A stretch of 64,000 nt of DNA. It comes from Streptomyces fulvorobeus. GTDB lineage: Bacteria > Actinomycetota > Actinomycetes > Streptomycetales > Streptomycetaceae. The translations under genes were made by a program, and so were the position numbers. The notes beneath the pieces are model-generated. The model made no database searches, was not told the DNA's origin, and saw only the letters and a program-made list of their open reading frames with translations. The stretch spans positions 2,542,001 to 2,606,000 of the forward strand of contig NZ_BLWC01000001.1 of NCBI RefSeq assembly GCF_013167895.1, read 5' to 3'. This document shows, in pieces, positions 24,373 through 33,473 of this stretch (position 1 is the stretch's first letter; every line of letters begins with the position of its first letter).

Positions 24373-24717
24373 AGGTGCGGCTCCTTGCAGTGAATAGAGG
24401 AGGTGCGTCGCGTACCCGTCTCCCTGGAAGGGCGGTGGCGGGAGACGGGTGGGCACGTCTGTCAGGGGGTCCGGGGGTGCAGCGGTGCGTCGTCACCCCC
24501 GGGGATCAGCAGAGTGCGGACCGCGCTGTCCGACTCTCCCAGGATAGGTGTCCGCCCGGCGGGCGTGGCGCGCAGCCCTTCCGGGTACCCGCGAAACAGG
24601 CACGTGGGTTCAGCTCTCGTACGACGGGCCCATGCGCTGCCATACTTACCAGGCCGTAGGTTACGCATGCGTAGCCTGGGCGATCCGACGCACTTCCCAC
24701 CTCACAGGGGACTCCCC
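24373..24717. other. Divergent ppc-desaturase control region
   Basis: A 345-base spacer. Contents: the ppc RBS; a perfect 10-bp hairpin CCCGTCTCCC/GGGAGACGGG at 24415-24449 with a 15-base loop; a perfect 9-bp hairpin CCGGGGGTG/CACCCCCGG at 24471-24502; and the near-palindrome at 24658-24677. A TAGGTT at 24657-24662 could be a -10 for the desaturase, but no matching -35 was seen. Confidence 0.55.
24658..24677. promoter_or_regulatory. Candidate operator of the desaturase-TetR operon
   Basis: AGGTTACGCATGCGTAGCCT is a 20-bp palindrome with one mismatched pair, 40 bases ahead of the desaturase ATG. Size and symmetry suit a TetR-family dimer. The coupled TetR gene downstream is the obvious candidate binder, giving autoregulation; this is inference. 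Confidence 0.5.
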
Positions 24718-25680
24718 ATGCCCACCAGCCCCAATGTGATCGACGATCCTGTCCTTCCCCCCGCCACGCTCGGCGGCGACAAGAAGCGGTCGGTCGAACA
24801 GATCGCTCTCCTCCTCTTCATCGTGGTGCCGTTCGTGGCCCTGCTGGCGGCGGTGCCGCTGGTCTGGGGCCGCGGTGTCAGCTGGCTCGATCTGGGTCTG
24901 CTGGTCGGTATGTACTACATCGGGTGCCACGGCATCACGATCGGCTTCCACCGCTACTTCACGCACGGCTCCTTCAAGGCGAAGCGTCCGCTGCGCATCG
25001 CCCTGGCCGTGGCCGGTTCGCTGGCCGTCGAGGGTCCGCTGGTGCGCTGGGTGGCCGACCACCGCAGGCACCACCGCTTCTCCGACGCCGAGGGCGACCC
25101 CCACTCGCCGTGGCGGTTCGGCGAGACGCTGCCCGCCCTGATGAAGGGGCTGTGGTGGGCGCACATCGGCTGGATGTTCGACGAGGAGCGGACCTCGCAG
25201 CAGAAGTACGCCCCCGACCTGATCAAGGACCCGGCGATCCGCGGGATCTCCCGCCACTTCCTCACCTTCACCATCGTCTCGCTGGCCATTCCGCCGGTCG
25301 TGGGCGGTCTGGTGACGATGTCCTGGTGGGGTGCGGCGACCGCGTTCTTCTGGGGCTCGCTGGTACGGGTCGCGCTGCTGCACCACGTCACGTGGTCGAT
25401 CAACTCGATCTGCCACGCGGTCGGCAAGCGCCCCTTCAAGTCCCGGGACCGCTCGGGGAACGTGTGGTGGCTGGCGGTGCTCTCGTGCGGTGAGTCCTGG
25501 CACAACCTGCACCACGCGGACCCGACGAGCGCGCGGCACGGTGTGATGAAGGGCCAGATCGATTCGAGTGCCCGGCTGATCCGCTGGTTCGAGCAGCTCG
25601 GCTGGGCCTCCGACGTCCGCTGGCCCGACACGGCCCGTATCGACGCCCGCCGCAACCCCGCGCCCGCCGACGCGGCATGA
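24718..25680 (+). CDS. Membrane fatty-acid (acyl-CoA delta-9-type) desaturase
   Basis: A 320-residue di-iron membrane enzyme introducing a double bond in acyl chains. The three histidine boxes are intact: HRYFTH near residue 80, HRRHH near 117 and HNLHH near 263. Four or so hydrophobic helices lie between them, including FIVVPFVALLAAVPLVW. Length and spacing match bacterial stearoyl-CoA desaturases. The start ATG 24718 is preceded by CAGGGG. Its stop overlaps the TetR start by four bases (ATGA), so the regulator probably senses acyl-chain status and controls both genes. Substrate specificity cannot be read. Confidence 0.92.
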   Translation: MPTSPNVIDDPVLPPATLGGDKKRSVEQIALLLFIVVPFVALLAAVPLVWGRGVSWLDLGLLVGMYYIGCHGITIGFHRYFTHGSFKAKRPLRIALAVAGSLAVEGPLVRWVADHRRHHRFSDAEGDPHSPWRFGETLPALMKGLWWAHIGWMFDEERTSQQKYAPDLIKDPAIRGISRHFLTFTIVSLAIPPVVGGLVTMSWWGAATAFFWGSLVRVALLHHVTWSINSICHAVGKRPFKSRDRSGNVWWLAVLSCGESWHNLHHADPTSARHGVMKGQIDSSARLIRWFEQLGWASDVRWPDTARIDARRNPAPADAA

Positions 25681-26363
25681 TTGACGACGTGGCGACCGAC
25701 GGCAGCACAGGCAGCGAGAAGAGCAGACCCTCCCCCGTCCGCCGGACCCGACGGGTCCGGATGACCGGCAAGGAGCGCCGCGAACAGTTGCTGGACATCG
25801 GTCGCGCCCTCTTCGCCGACAAGGGTTTCGAAGGTACGTCCGTCGAGGAGATCGCGGCCCGTGCCGGGGTCTCCAAGCCGGTCGTCTACGAGCACTTCGG
25901 CGGCAAGGAGGGCCTGTACGCCGTGGTGGTCGACCGCGAGATGCGTCAGCTCCTCGACATGGTGACGAGCGCGCTGACCGCGGGCCACCCGCGTGAGCTC
26001 CTCGAACAGGCGGCGTTCGCGCTGCTGGACTACATCGAGACGTACACGGACGGCTTCCGCATCCTGGTCCGCGACTCCCCGGTCGCCCAGTCCACGGGGA
26101 CGTTCGCGTCGCTGATCAGTGACATCGCCACGCAGGTGGAGGACATCCTCGGCCTGGAGTTCAAGGCGCGCGGCTTCGACCCGAAGCTGGCGCCGCTCTA
26201 CGCGCAGGCCCTGGTCGGCATGGTCGCGCTGACCGGCCAGTGGTGGCTGGACGTCCGCAAGCCGAAGAAGGCGGAGGTCGCGGCGCATCTGGTCAACCTC
26301 TGCTGGCACGGTCTGGAGAACCTGGAGTCCAAGCCCCGCCTGATAGGCCACCGCAAGAACTGA
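25677..26363 (+). CDS. TetR-family regulator coupled to the desaturase
   Basis: A 228-residue repressor-type protein. The N-terminal helix-turn-helix reads LFADKGFEGTSVEEIAARAG then SKPVVYEHFGGKEGLY (about residues 40-82). The all-helical C-terminal ligand domain is typical. A basic 30-residue N-terminal arm precedes the DNA-binding domain. The ATG overlaps the desaturase stop (ATGA), implying stoichiometric co-expression. Lipid-linked TetR proteins of this kind often bind acyl-CoA; that is family inference. The likely operator is the 20-bp near-palindrome upstream of the operon. Confidence 0.9.
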   Translation: MIDDVATDGSTGSEKSRPSPVRRTRRVRMTGKERREQLLDIGRALFADKGFEGTSVEEIAARAGVSKPVVYEHFGGKEGLYAVVVDREMRQLLDMVTSALTAGHPRELLEQAAFALLDYIETYTDGFRILVRDSPVAQSTGTFASLISDIATQVEDILGLEFKARGFDPKLAPLYAQALVGMVALTGQWWLDVRKPKKAEVAAHLVNLCWHGLENLESKPRLIGHRKN

Positions 26364-26391
26364 CGGAGGTCGGCGCAGAAGTACCTCGATG

Positions 26392-26417
26392 TCAAGAGAC
26401 TCGAATTCAAGAGACTC
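26392..26417 (+). promoter_or_regulatory. Direct repeat upstream of the MarR/TamR-like gene
   Basis: TCAAGAGACTC occurs twice (26392-26402 and 26407-26417), 15 bases apart, with GAATTC between. It ends 30 bases before the regulator ATG, and a TACACT -10-like hexamer follows at 26435-26440. The AT-rich island stands out from its surroundings. An autoregulatory binding site is the simplest reading. Confidence 0.5.
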
Positions 26418-26447
26418 TATGTCGACAGACCCTCTACACTGATCCAC

Positions 26448-26945
26448 ATGGAGGACGAGGTCGACCGGCTGGTCGCTGCATGGCGCCGCGAGCGCCCCGA
26501 CCTCGACGTGGAACCACTCGAGGTGCTGAGCCGCGTCTCCCGCTTGGCCCGTCACCTCGACCGGGCCCGCAGGATCGCCTTCGCCGAGCACGGTCTGGAG
26601 CCGTGGGAGTTCGACGTACTGACGTCGCTGCGGCGCGCGGGCGCTCCCTACCAGCTCTCCCCCGGCCAGCTGCTGACCCAGACCCTGGTCACCTCCGGCA
26701 CGATGACCAACCGCATCGACCGGCTGACCAAGAAGAACCTCGTCGAGCGCCTCCCCGACCCGAGCGACCGGCGCGGGGTGCTCGTGCGGCTCACCACCGA
26801 GGGCCAGGACAAGGCCGACCAGTCCCTGGCCGGCCTCCTGGACCAGGAGCGCGCCATCCTCGGGCAGCTCTCCCGCCAGCAGCGCGGCGAACTGGCCGGG
26901 CTGCTACGCCAGTTGACCGCCCCGTTCGACAACGTTCCCGGCTAG
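26448..26945 (+). CDS. MarR-family regulator, TamR/UrtR-like
   Basis: A 165-residue dimeric winged-helix protein. An extra N-terminal helix with Trp (LVAAWRRERPDLD) and the core LEPWEFDVLTSLRRAG, TQTLVTSGTMTNRIDRL and DPSDRRGVLVRL match the ligand-binding UrtR-type MarR subgroup. In S. coelicolor the member TamR responds to citrate/aconitate and controls trans-aconitate methyltransferase. No methyltransferase gene adjoins it here. The start is ATG 26448. Its 3' end overlaps the convergent response regulator gene by 42 bases. A direct repeat lies upstream. The subgroup call is by memory of the family. Confidence 0.82.
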   Translation: MEDEVDRLVAAWRRERPDLDVEPLEVLSRVSRLARHLDRARRIAFAEHGLEPWEFDVLTSLRRAGAPYQLSPGQLLTQTLVTSGTMTNRIDRLTKKNLVERLPDPSDRRGVLVRLTTEGQDKADQSLAGLLDQERAILGQLSRQQRGELAGLLRQLTAPFDNVPG

Positions 26946-27716
26946 GACCGCCCCCGCGGTCAGCGGGCCGCCGGAGAGGTCGGCCGGACCGACCCCCGCC
27001 CGCCGGGCCAGTGCCACCGCCGCCAGCGTGGAGTGCACGCCCAGCTTCCCCAGCACGTTCTGCATGTGCGTACGCACCGTGTGCGGGGAGAGGAACAGGC
27101 GCTCGGCGACCGCCTTGCGGCCCAGCCCCGCCACCATGCACCGCAGCACCTCGCACTCGCGCGGGGTCAGCGACTCGATGAGCCGCTCGCTCTCCGTGCG
27201 GTGCTTGCGCGTCGCCGTCAGCTCCCTGAGCACACCGGTCAGCAGGGCGGGCGGCAGATGCGTCTCGTCGCGCAGGACGCCCCGGATCACCGCGAGCAGC
27301 CGTTGCAGCGAGCAGTCCTTGGCCACCCAGCCGGACGCACCGGCCTGAAGGGCCGTCGCCGCGCGGCACGGATCGTCGCGCTCGGCGAGCACCACCGTAC
27401 GCACGGACGGCTGGCCGGTACGGACCCCGGCGACCAGCGAGATGCCGTCGACCGGGCCATCCGTCCCGTCGGCCGGTACGGGGGCGGCCCGCGTGCCGCC
27501 CGTCCCCCGGGCGCCCAGCTCGGCGTCGACCAGCAGCACGTCGTAAGGGCGGGACTCGGCGATCGCGCGCTCCAGGCAGCGCAGCGCGGCCGGGCCACTG
27601 CCCGCCGCCGCCACGTCCACGTCCGGTTCGGCCGCGAGGGCCGCCGCGAGCGACTCGGCGAAGATGCGGTGGTCGTCGACCACCAGAACCCGGATACGAG
27701 CCACAGACACCCCCAT
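26904..27716 (-). CDS. Orphan response regulator, NarL/LuxR family
   Basis: About 266-270 residues. The N-terminal receiver has VLVVDDHRIF (acidic pair) and VLLVDAELG with the phosphoacceptor Asp. An unusual Gly/Pro/Asp-rich insertion of about 25 residues follows the Asp. The C-terminal LuxR helix-turn-helix is complete: LTPRECEVLRCMVAGLGRKA then LSPHTVRTHMQNVLGKLGV. No kinase gene adjoins. The start is ATG 27716 or, better spaced from the GGGGG at 27710-27714, GTG 27704. Its tail overlaps the MarR gene end by 42 bases, so the two transcripts are antisense there. Confidence 0.88.
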   Translation of the reverse strand: MGVSVARIRVLVVDDHRIFAESLAAALAAEPDVDVAAAGSGPAALRCLERAIAESRPYDVLLVDAELGARGTGGTRAAPVPADGTDGPVDGISLVAGVRTGQPSVRTVVLAERDDPCRAATALQAGASGWVAKDCSLQRLLAVIRGVLRDETHLPPALLTGVLRELTATRKHRTESERLIESLTPRECEVLRCMVAGLGRKAVAERLFLSPHTVRTHMQNVLGKLGVHSTLAAVALARRAGVGPADLSGGPLTAGAVLAGNVVERGGQLA

Positions 27717-27944
27717 CGCGGGGGCCGACAGTTACGGGTACGACGCCCGGAACCTCCGGTGGTCCCCGGCACACGGCCGCCGCCGTACGCCGGCCGCCAC
27801 CCGTCCCGGGCGTCGCACCCGACTGTCTCGCTCCCCTGAATCGGCACCGGCCCCCACCGGTGCTGAACATCAGCGTACGGGCGGGGGCCGGAAGCGGAAG
27901 GGGATTCGCGGAACTGGTCGTCCAAGGTGTTTAGGGTGTGTTTC

Positions 27945-28391
27945 ATGTTCCGTCTTGAGACAGAAGTAGACAAAGAACGTCGCATTCTGCTGAGCGGTCG
28001 ACTGCGTACGGACAACACAGCCGCCTCACCCGGGCTGCGCGCCCTGCTCGCCACCCCCGCCGAGCATGAGAACCCCCTGGAGATATGGGTGTTGGACACC
28101 CGGGGAGACGTGGTCGGTGGCCTGTCCGGACGGACCTGGGCGTACTGGCTCCATGTCGACCTGCTCTGGGTCGAGGCGGGCCACCGCGGGCTCGGCCTCG
28201 GTTCACGGCTGCTGGCCGATGCCGAGGGCGTGGCCCGCACCGAGCGTTCCTGCACCGCCTCACGGCTGGAGACCTGGGACTTCCAGGCCCCCGCCTTCTA
28301 CCGCAAGCACGGGTACGAGGTGACCGGGCGGGTCGAGGACTACCCGCCCGGTGTCACCGAGTTCACCCTCGTGAAGCGGTTCGTCAGCTGA
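27945..28391 (+). CDS. GNAT-family N-acetyltransferase
   Basis: A 148-residue cytosolic acetyltransferase. The acetyl-CoA binding motif A is visible as LLWVEAGHRGLGLGSRLL near residue 70, with a following ARTERSCTASRLETWDFQAP and FYRKHGYEVTGRVEDYPPG (motif B). The substrate is unknown; in other bacteria such short GNATs acetylate small amines or protein N-termini. The start is ATG 27945 (MFRLETEVDKER) rather than an ATG 18 bases earlier. It ends 8 bases inside the 3' end of convergent galK. Confidence 0.85.
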   Translation: MFRLETEVDKERRILLSGRLRTDNTAASPGLRALLATPAEHENPLEIWVLDTRGDVVGGLSGRTWAYWLHVDLLWVEAGHRGLGLGSRLLADAEGVARTERSCTASRLETWDFQAPAFYRKHGYEVTGRVEDYPPGVTEFTLVKRFVS

Positions 28392-29553
28392 GCCTGCGGG
28401 CCCCGGCGGACGGCACCGCGGGAAAGATCCCCGGCGCGGCGTGACCGGCCGAGGCGAACGCCTCGCGCACGGCCTGGGCGATCGCCTCCGCGTCCGCCTC
28501 CTCCACCAGCACGATCGCCGACCCGCCGAACCCGCCGCCGGTCATCCGGGCGCCGAGCGCCCCGGCCGCGTTCGCCGTGGCGACCACCAGGTCCAGCTCC
28601 GGGCAGGAGACCCGCAGATCGTCGCGGAGCGAGACGTGGCCCTCGTTCAGGACCGGGCCCGCCGCACGCACCCGGCCCGCGTCGAGCAGCGCGATGACCT
28701 GCTCGACCCGGTGGTTGTCGCCCACCACATGGCGTACGCAGCGGATGACGGACTCGTCCGCGCCCGCCTCGGCCAGGGTGGCGAGCGCGGTGCCCAGCCC
28801 CTCGTACGGGAGTTCGCGCAGGGTCGGTATGCCGAGGAGCCGGGCACCCTCCTCGCAGCCGGCGCGCCGTTCCGCGTACGCCCCGTCGCCCAGCTCGTGC
28901 TTGACCCGGGTGTCGACGACCAGGAGGTGCAGGCCGTGGGAGGCCAGGTCGAAGGGGACCTGGCGCTGGGTGAGATCGCGGGTGTCGAGGTACAGGGCGT
29001 GGCCGTCCGTGCAGCAGGCCGAGGCCATCTGGTCCATGACGCCGCAGGGGACGCCGACGAACGCGTTCTCCGCGCGCTGGCCGACGACCGCGAGCCCGGC
29101 GGGGCTCAGACCCAGCTCGAACAGGTCGTTCAGGGCGAGCGCGGTGACCACTTCGAGGGCGGCGGACGAGGAGAGCCCCGCGCCGGTCGGAACCGTGGAG
29201 GTGATCTGGATGTCCGCACCGGTGACCGGGTGGCCGGCCTCCCGCAGCGCCCAGACGACTCCGGCCGGGTAGGCCGCCCAGCCATGGCCCCTGTGCGGGG
29301 TCAGTTCGTCGACGCGGAGCTGGACCACACCGCCGGGTACGTCGGTGGAGTGCAGGCGCAGCCGGCCGTCCGTACGGCGGGCGACGGCCGCGAGCGCGGT
29401 GTGCGGAAGGGCGAGCGGCATCACGAAGCCGTCGTTGAAGTCGGTGTACTCGCCGATCAGGTTCACCCGTCCGGGTGCGGCCCACACCCCTTCGGGAGCT
29501 CTGCCGTACAGCTCGGCGAAGGCGGTCTCGGTCTCAGCGGGTCCGGAGGTCAT
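28384..29553 (-). CDS. galK: Galactokinase
   Basis: A 389-residue GHMP-family kinase phosphorylating galactose at C1, first step of the Leloir pathway. Signatures: [19 protein letters not shown] near residue 30, the ATP-binding [12 protein letters not shown] near 121, and [15 protein letters not shown] near 340. Length is normal. ATG 29553 overlaps the restored galE stop (ATGA), giving galT-galE-galK as a fully coupled operon, the order established for the Streptomyces gal operon. The 3' end overlaps the GNAT gene by 8 bases. Confidence 0.96.
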   Translation of the reverse strand: MTSGPAETETAFAELYGRAPEGVWAAPGRVNLIGEYTDFNDGFVMPLALPHTALAAVARRTDGRLRLHSTDVPGGVVQLRVDELTPHRGHGWAAYPAGVVWALREAGHPVTGADIQITSTVPTGAGLSSSAALEVVTALALNDLFELGLSPAGLAVVGQRAENAFVGVPCGVMDQMASACCTDGHALYLDTRDLTQRQVPFDLASHGLHLLVVDTRVKHELGDGAYAERRAGCEEGARLLGIPTLRELPYEGLGTALATLAEAGADESVIRCVRHVVGDNHRVEQVIALLDAGRVRAAGPVLNEGHVSLRDDLRVSCPELDLVVATANAAGALGARMTGGGFGGSAIVLVEEADAEAIAQAVREAFASAGHAAPGIFPAVPSAGARRLS

Positions 29554-30535
29554 GAGGTAGGGGATTCCTCTCTGCGGGCGAAGGCCCAGGCGTCGGCGAC
29601 GATGCCGGCCAGTCCGGCGCGCGAGGGCCGCCAGCCGAGGCGCTCCCTCGCGGTGGCGGCGGAGGCCACGAGGACGGCCGGGTCACCCGCGCGGCGGGGG
29701 CCGGGGTCTCGGGGACGGGGTGGCCGGTGACCTGGCGGACGGTCTCGATGACCTCGCGTACGGAGAAGCCGTTGCCGTTGCCCAGGTTGCAGATCAGGTG
29801 CTCGCCGGGGGCGGCGGCGTCCAGGGCGAGGAGGTGGGCCTCGGCGAGGTCGGCGACGTGGATGTAGTCGCGGACGCAGGTGCCGTCCGGGGTCGGGTAG
29901 TCGTCCCCGTAGACGGAGATCGTCTCGCGCTGCCCCAGGGCGACCTGGAGGACGAGCGGGATGAGGTGCGACTCGGGGTGGTGCCGCTCGCCGCAGGCGC
30001 CGTACGCGCCGGCCACGTTGAAGTAGCGCAGCGAGACGGCCGCCAGGCCGTGCGCGGCGGCCTCGCCGCTGATCATGTGGTCGACGGCGAGCTTGCTCGC
30101 GCCGTACGGGTTGGTCGGCGCGGTCGGGAACGCCTCGGTGATCGGGCTGGAAGCGGGTTCGCCATAGGTCGCCGCGGTGGAGGAGAAGACCAGGGTCCGC
30201 ACACCGGCGTCACGCATCGCGGCGAGCAGGGCGGTGGTCCCGCCGACGTTGTTCACCCAGTACTTCTCCGGGTCGGTGACGGACTCACCGACCTGGGAGA
30301 ACGCGGCGAAGTGCAGGACGCCGTCGTAGGAGCGGTCCAGCCATTTGGCGGCGTCCTGGACCCGGCCCTCCACGAACTCGGCCCCCGCCGGGACGCCCTC
30401 CCGGAAGCCGGTCGAGAGGTCGTCCAGGACGGTGACCGTGTGACCGGCCTCCAGCAGATGCGCGGCGACCACACCGCCGACGTATCCCGCGCCGCCGGTC
30501 ACCAGGTACTTCTTGGCCTTGGGGGAGTTGCTCAC
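29550..30535 (-). CDS. galE: UDP-glucose 4-epimerase (one apparent frameshift near the C-terminus)
   Basis: An extended SDR enzyme interconverting UDP-galactose and UDP-glucose. Rossmann motif TGGAGYVGG near residue 14, NVGGTTALL, and the catalytic YGASK near 150 are intact. In the sequence as given, the frame breaks in the G5 run 29696-29700 and would run on past galK's start to 29534 with a nonsense Arg/Pro tail. Adding one base restores [20 protein letters not shown] and ends RREESPTS at 29550, making an exact ATGA overlap with galK and 328 residues, the normal length. I therefore favour a sequencing error. GTG 30535 overlaps the galT stop (GTGA). Confidence 0.9.
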
Positions 30536-31575
30536 TCGCTCGCTACCTCTCGCAGTCGCTGGGCCGCGGCCTCCGGCGGCACGTCGTTGATGAATGCGCT
30601 CATACCGGATTCGGAGCCCGCGAGGAACTTCAGCTTGCCCGAGGTGCGCCGAATGGTGAAAAGCTCCAGATGGAGCGCGAAGTCCTCCCGCCCGGGAGCC
30701 CGGAAGGGCGCCTGGTGCCAGGCCGAGATGTACGGGGTCGGGGGCTCGGCGGGGCCGAAGATCCGGTCGAACCGCCTCAGGAGTTCCAGATAGATCTGTG
30801 GGAACTCCGTGCGGGCGGCTTCGTCGAGGCCGCGCAGGTCCAGGACGCGGCGGCGCGGGTAGAGGTGCACCTCGTAAGGCCAGTGCGCCGCGTACGGCAC
30901 GAAGGCCACCCAGTGCTCGCCGGACAGGACCACACGGTCGCCCTCCGCGAGCTCGCGGGCCACGACGTCCTCGAAGAGGTTGCGGCCGGTCTCCTCGCGG
31001 TGCGCGCGCGCCGAGCGGAGCATCAGTTCGGTGCGCGGGGTGACGAAGGGGTAGCCGTAGATCTGCCCGTGCGGGTGGCCGAGGGAGACGCCGATCTCGG
31101 CGCCCCGGTTCTCGAAGCAGAACACCTGGGTGACCTGGCCGAGTCCGGCGAGCTCGGCGGTGCGGTCGGTCCACGCCTCCAGCACGACCGCCGCCTGCTC
31201 CTCGGTGAGGTCGGCGAACGAGGCGTCGTGGTCGGAGGTGAAGCAGACCACCTCGCAGCGTCCGGCGTCCCCGGCGAGGGAGGGGAAGCGGTTCTCGAAC
31301 ACGGCCACGTCGTAGTGGCTGTCGGGGATCTCGCTCAGCCGCCCGCTCCGGGAGGGGCAGAGCGGGCACTCGTCGGCGGGCGGGTGGTAGGTGCGCCCCT
31401 GCCGGTGTGAGGCGATGGCGACGCTGTCGCCGAGCAGCGGGTCCCGGCGGATCTCGGACGAGGTCGAGACGGCGCCGAGCGGCCTGCGGTCGACGGCGTC
31501 GCGGACGGTGTCGTCCGCGGAGTCGTAATAGATCAGCTCACGGCCGTCGGCGAGGCTCGTAACCGTCTTCTTCAC
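30532..31575 (-). CDS. galT: Galactose-1-phosphate uridylyltransferase
   Basis: A 347-residue histidine-triad enzyme exchanging UMP between UDP-glucose and galactose-1-phosphate. The active site [17 protein letters not shown] near residue 165 contains the HPH nucleophile, and CPLCPSR near 60 supplies zinc ligands. The start is GTG 31575 ([18 protein letters not shown]) with GGAGG upstream. It is the first gene of galTEK. In Streptomyces a galactose-inducible promoter (galP1) is known upstream of galT and a second one before galE. The 212-base divergent region with the symporter gene is unusually AT-rich. Confidence 0.95.
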   Translation of the reverse strand: MKKTVTSLADGRELIYYDSADDTVRDAVDRRPLGAVSTSSEIRRDPLLGDSVAIASHRQGRTYHPPADECPLCPSRSGRLSEIPDSHYDVAVFENRFPSLAGDAGRCEVVCFTSDHDASFADLTEEQAAVVLEAWTDRTAELAGLGQVTQVFCFENRGAEIGVSLGHPHGQIYGYPFVTPRTELMLRSARAHREETGRNLFEDVVARELAEGDRVVLSGEHWVAFVPYAAHWPYEVHLYPRRRVLDLRGLDEAARTEFPQIYLELLRRFDRIFGPAEPPTPYISAWHQAPFRAPGREDFALHLELFTIRRTSGKLKFLAGSESGMSAFINDVPPEAAAQRLREVASE

Positions 31576-31718
31576 CAGGTTCCTCCAAACATAACCGCAC
31601 ACAATGAACCACAAGCAAACAGGGGCGTCAATGACGGCGCCGATCATCCGGAGCAAGGCATATACCGCAGCAAAACGGGCGGCACGATCACGATCGAACA
31701 AAGAACGCCAGCACGACT

Positions 31719-31733
31719 GTTCATTTTATGAAC
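31719..31733. promoter_or_regulatory. Perfect palindrome in the gal-symporter divergent region
   Basis: GTTCAT-TTT-ATGAAC is a perfect 6-bp inverted repeat with a TTT centre, 55 bases before the symporter ATG. An ATGAAC half-site recurs at 31604-31609, 29 bases upstream of galT. DeoR- or LacI-type repressors use sites of this form. Shared control of galTEK and the transporter is a reasonable inference. Confidence 0.5.
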
Positions 31734-31787
31734 GCAAAGGCGTAGGTTCCGTCGAGTTCAGTTCGCGCAACGAAGCGAGTACCCCCC

Positions 31788-33458
31788 ATGCACTATCTGG
31801 CCGAAGGGCTCCGACTCCCCACGAACGGGCTCGACTACACGATTCTGGCGATCTACTTCGTCGTGGTGCTCGGCATCGGCTTCGCCGCCCGTGCCAGTGT
31901 GAGGACCAGCCTCGACTTCTTCCTCTCCGGACGGTCACTGCCCGCCTGGGTGACCGGCCTGGCCTTCGTCGCCGCCAACCTCGGCGCCACCGAGATCCTC
32001 GGCATGGCGGCGACCGGCGCGCAGTACGGCGTCGCCGTCGTCCACTGGTACTGGATCGGGGCCATCCCGGCGATGGTCTTCCTGGGCCTCGTGATGATGC
32101 CCTTCTACTACCGGTCGAAGGTCCGCTCCGTACCGGAGTTCCTGCTCCAGCGCTTCGACAGGTCGGCGCACCTGCTGAGCTCCGTACTCTTCGCCTTCGC
32201 GGCGATCCTGATCGCGGGCGTCAACCTCTACGCCCTGTCGATCGTCGTGGAGGCGCTGCTCGGCTGGCCGCAGTGGGTGGCGATCGTCGTCGCGGGCCTC
32301 TTCGTGCTGCTCTACATCACCATCGGCGGGCTCTCCTCGGCGATCTACAACGAGGTGCTCCAGTTCTTCGTCATCCTCGCCGCGCTGATCCCGCTCACCC
32401 TGCTGGGGCTCAAGCGCGTCGGCGGCTGGGACGGTCTGAGCGGATCGCTGGAGAAGAGCCGCGGCGAGGACTTCCTCTCCGCCTGGGGCGGCACCGGGAT
32501 CGGTGACGCCAACCCGCTCGGCGCCAACTGGCTGACGATCATCCTCGGTCTCGGCTTCGTGCTCTCCTTCGGCTACTGGACGACGAACTTCGCCGAGGTG
32601 CAGCGCGCCCTGTCCGCGAAGAACCTCTCAGCGGCCAAGCGCACCCCGCTGATCGCCGCGTTCCCGAAGATCTTCATCGTCTTCGCGGTGATGATCCCGG
32701 GCCTGGTCGCCGCCGTCGTCGTACCGCAGATCGGCACGCCTGAGTCGGACCTCACGTACAACGACGCCATCCCGCTGCTGATGCGGGAACTCCTGCCCAA
32801 CGGGGTGCTCGGCATCGCGGTGACCGGTCTGCTGGCCGCGTTCATGGCCGGTATGGCGGCGAACGTGTCCTCCTTCAACACGGTGTTCACCACCGACATC
32901 TGGGCCCGCTACGTGAAGAAGGACCAGCCGGACGCGTACTACCTGCGCTTCGGGCGGCTCATCACGGCGATCGGCGTGCTGGCCTCCATCGGCACCGCCT
33001 TCATCGCGGCCAGCTTCTCCAACATCATGAGCTACCTCCAGACGCTGTTCTCCTTCTTCAACGTCCCGATGTTCGTCGTCTTCATCATCGGCATGTTCTG
33101 GAAGCGGGCCTCGATGAAGTCCGGTGTCTGGGGCCTGGTCGCGGGCACCACCGCCGCGATGGTCAACTACTTCTGGATCTACAAGGGCGGGGTCATCGAC
33201 ATCCCGACCGACCAGGGCGCCAACTTCGTCTCCGCGATCGTCGGCTTCCTCGCCGGAGCCGTGGTCATGGTCGTCGTCACGCTCTTCACGGCACCGAAGC
33301 CCGAGGCCGAGCTCGCCGGTCTGGTGTACGGGACGGAGTCCCCGGACGCCGACGAGGTGCCGGACGAGGCCGACAGCGCCTGGTACCGCAGCCCCGCCCT
33401 GCTCGGCTGGGGCGCCATCGTCCTCGCCGCCCTCTGCTACCTCCCCTACTCCCTCTGA
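31788..33458 (+). CDS. Sodium:solute symporter (SSS family), probable galactose/sugar uptake
   Basis: A 556-residue polytopic membrane protein with about 14 hydrophobic segments. The SSS signature region is visible in FFLSGRSLPAWVTGLAFVAA near residue 46 and ATEILGMAATGAQYG near 67. Later come GLLAAFMAGMAANVSSFNTV and NVPMFVVFIIGMFWKR. The family couples Na+ entry to uptake of sugars, amino acids or carboxylates. Divergence from galTEK makes galactose the likely substrate, by inference. ATG 31788 is preceded by a weak RBS. A 95-residue membrane protein follows after 15 bases. Confidence 0.9.
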   Translation: MHYLAEGLRLPTNGLDYTILAIYFVVVLGIGFAARASVRTSLDFFLSGRSLPAWVTGLAFVAANLGATEILGMAATGAQYGVAVVHWYWIGAIPAMVFLGLVMMPFYYRSKVRSVPEFLLQRFDRSAHLLSSVLFAFAAILIAGVNLYALSIVVEALLGWPQWVAIVVAGLFVLLYITIGGLSSAIYNEVLQFFVILAALIPLTLLGLKRVGGWDGLSGSLEKSRGEDFLSAWGGTGIGDANPLGANWLTIILGLGFVLSFGYWTTNFAEVQRALSAKNLSAAKRTPLIAAFPKIFIVFAVMIPGLVAAVVVPQIGTPESDLTYNDAIPLLMRELLPNGVLGIAVTGLLAAFMAGMAANVSSFNTVFTTDIWARYVKKDQPDAYYLRFGRLITAIGVLASIGTAFIAASFSNIMSYLQTLFSFFNVPMFVVFIIGMFWKRASMKSGVWGLVAGTTAAMVNYFWIYKGGVIDIPTDQGANFVSAIVGFLAGAVVMVVVTLFTAPKPEAELAGLVYGTESPDADEVPDEADSAWYRSPALLGWGAIVLAALCYLPYSL

Positions 33459-33473
33459 TCGGAGGCACTCACC

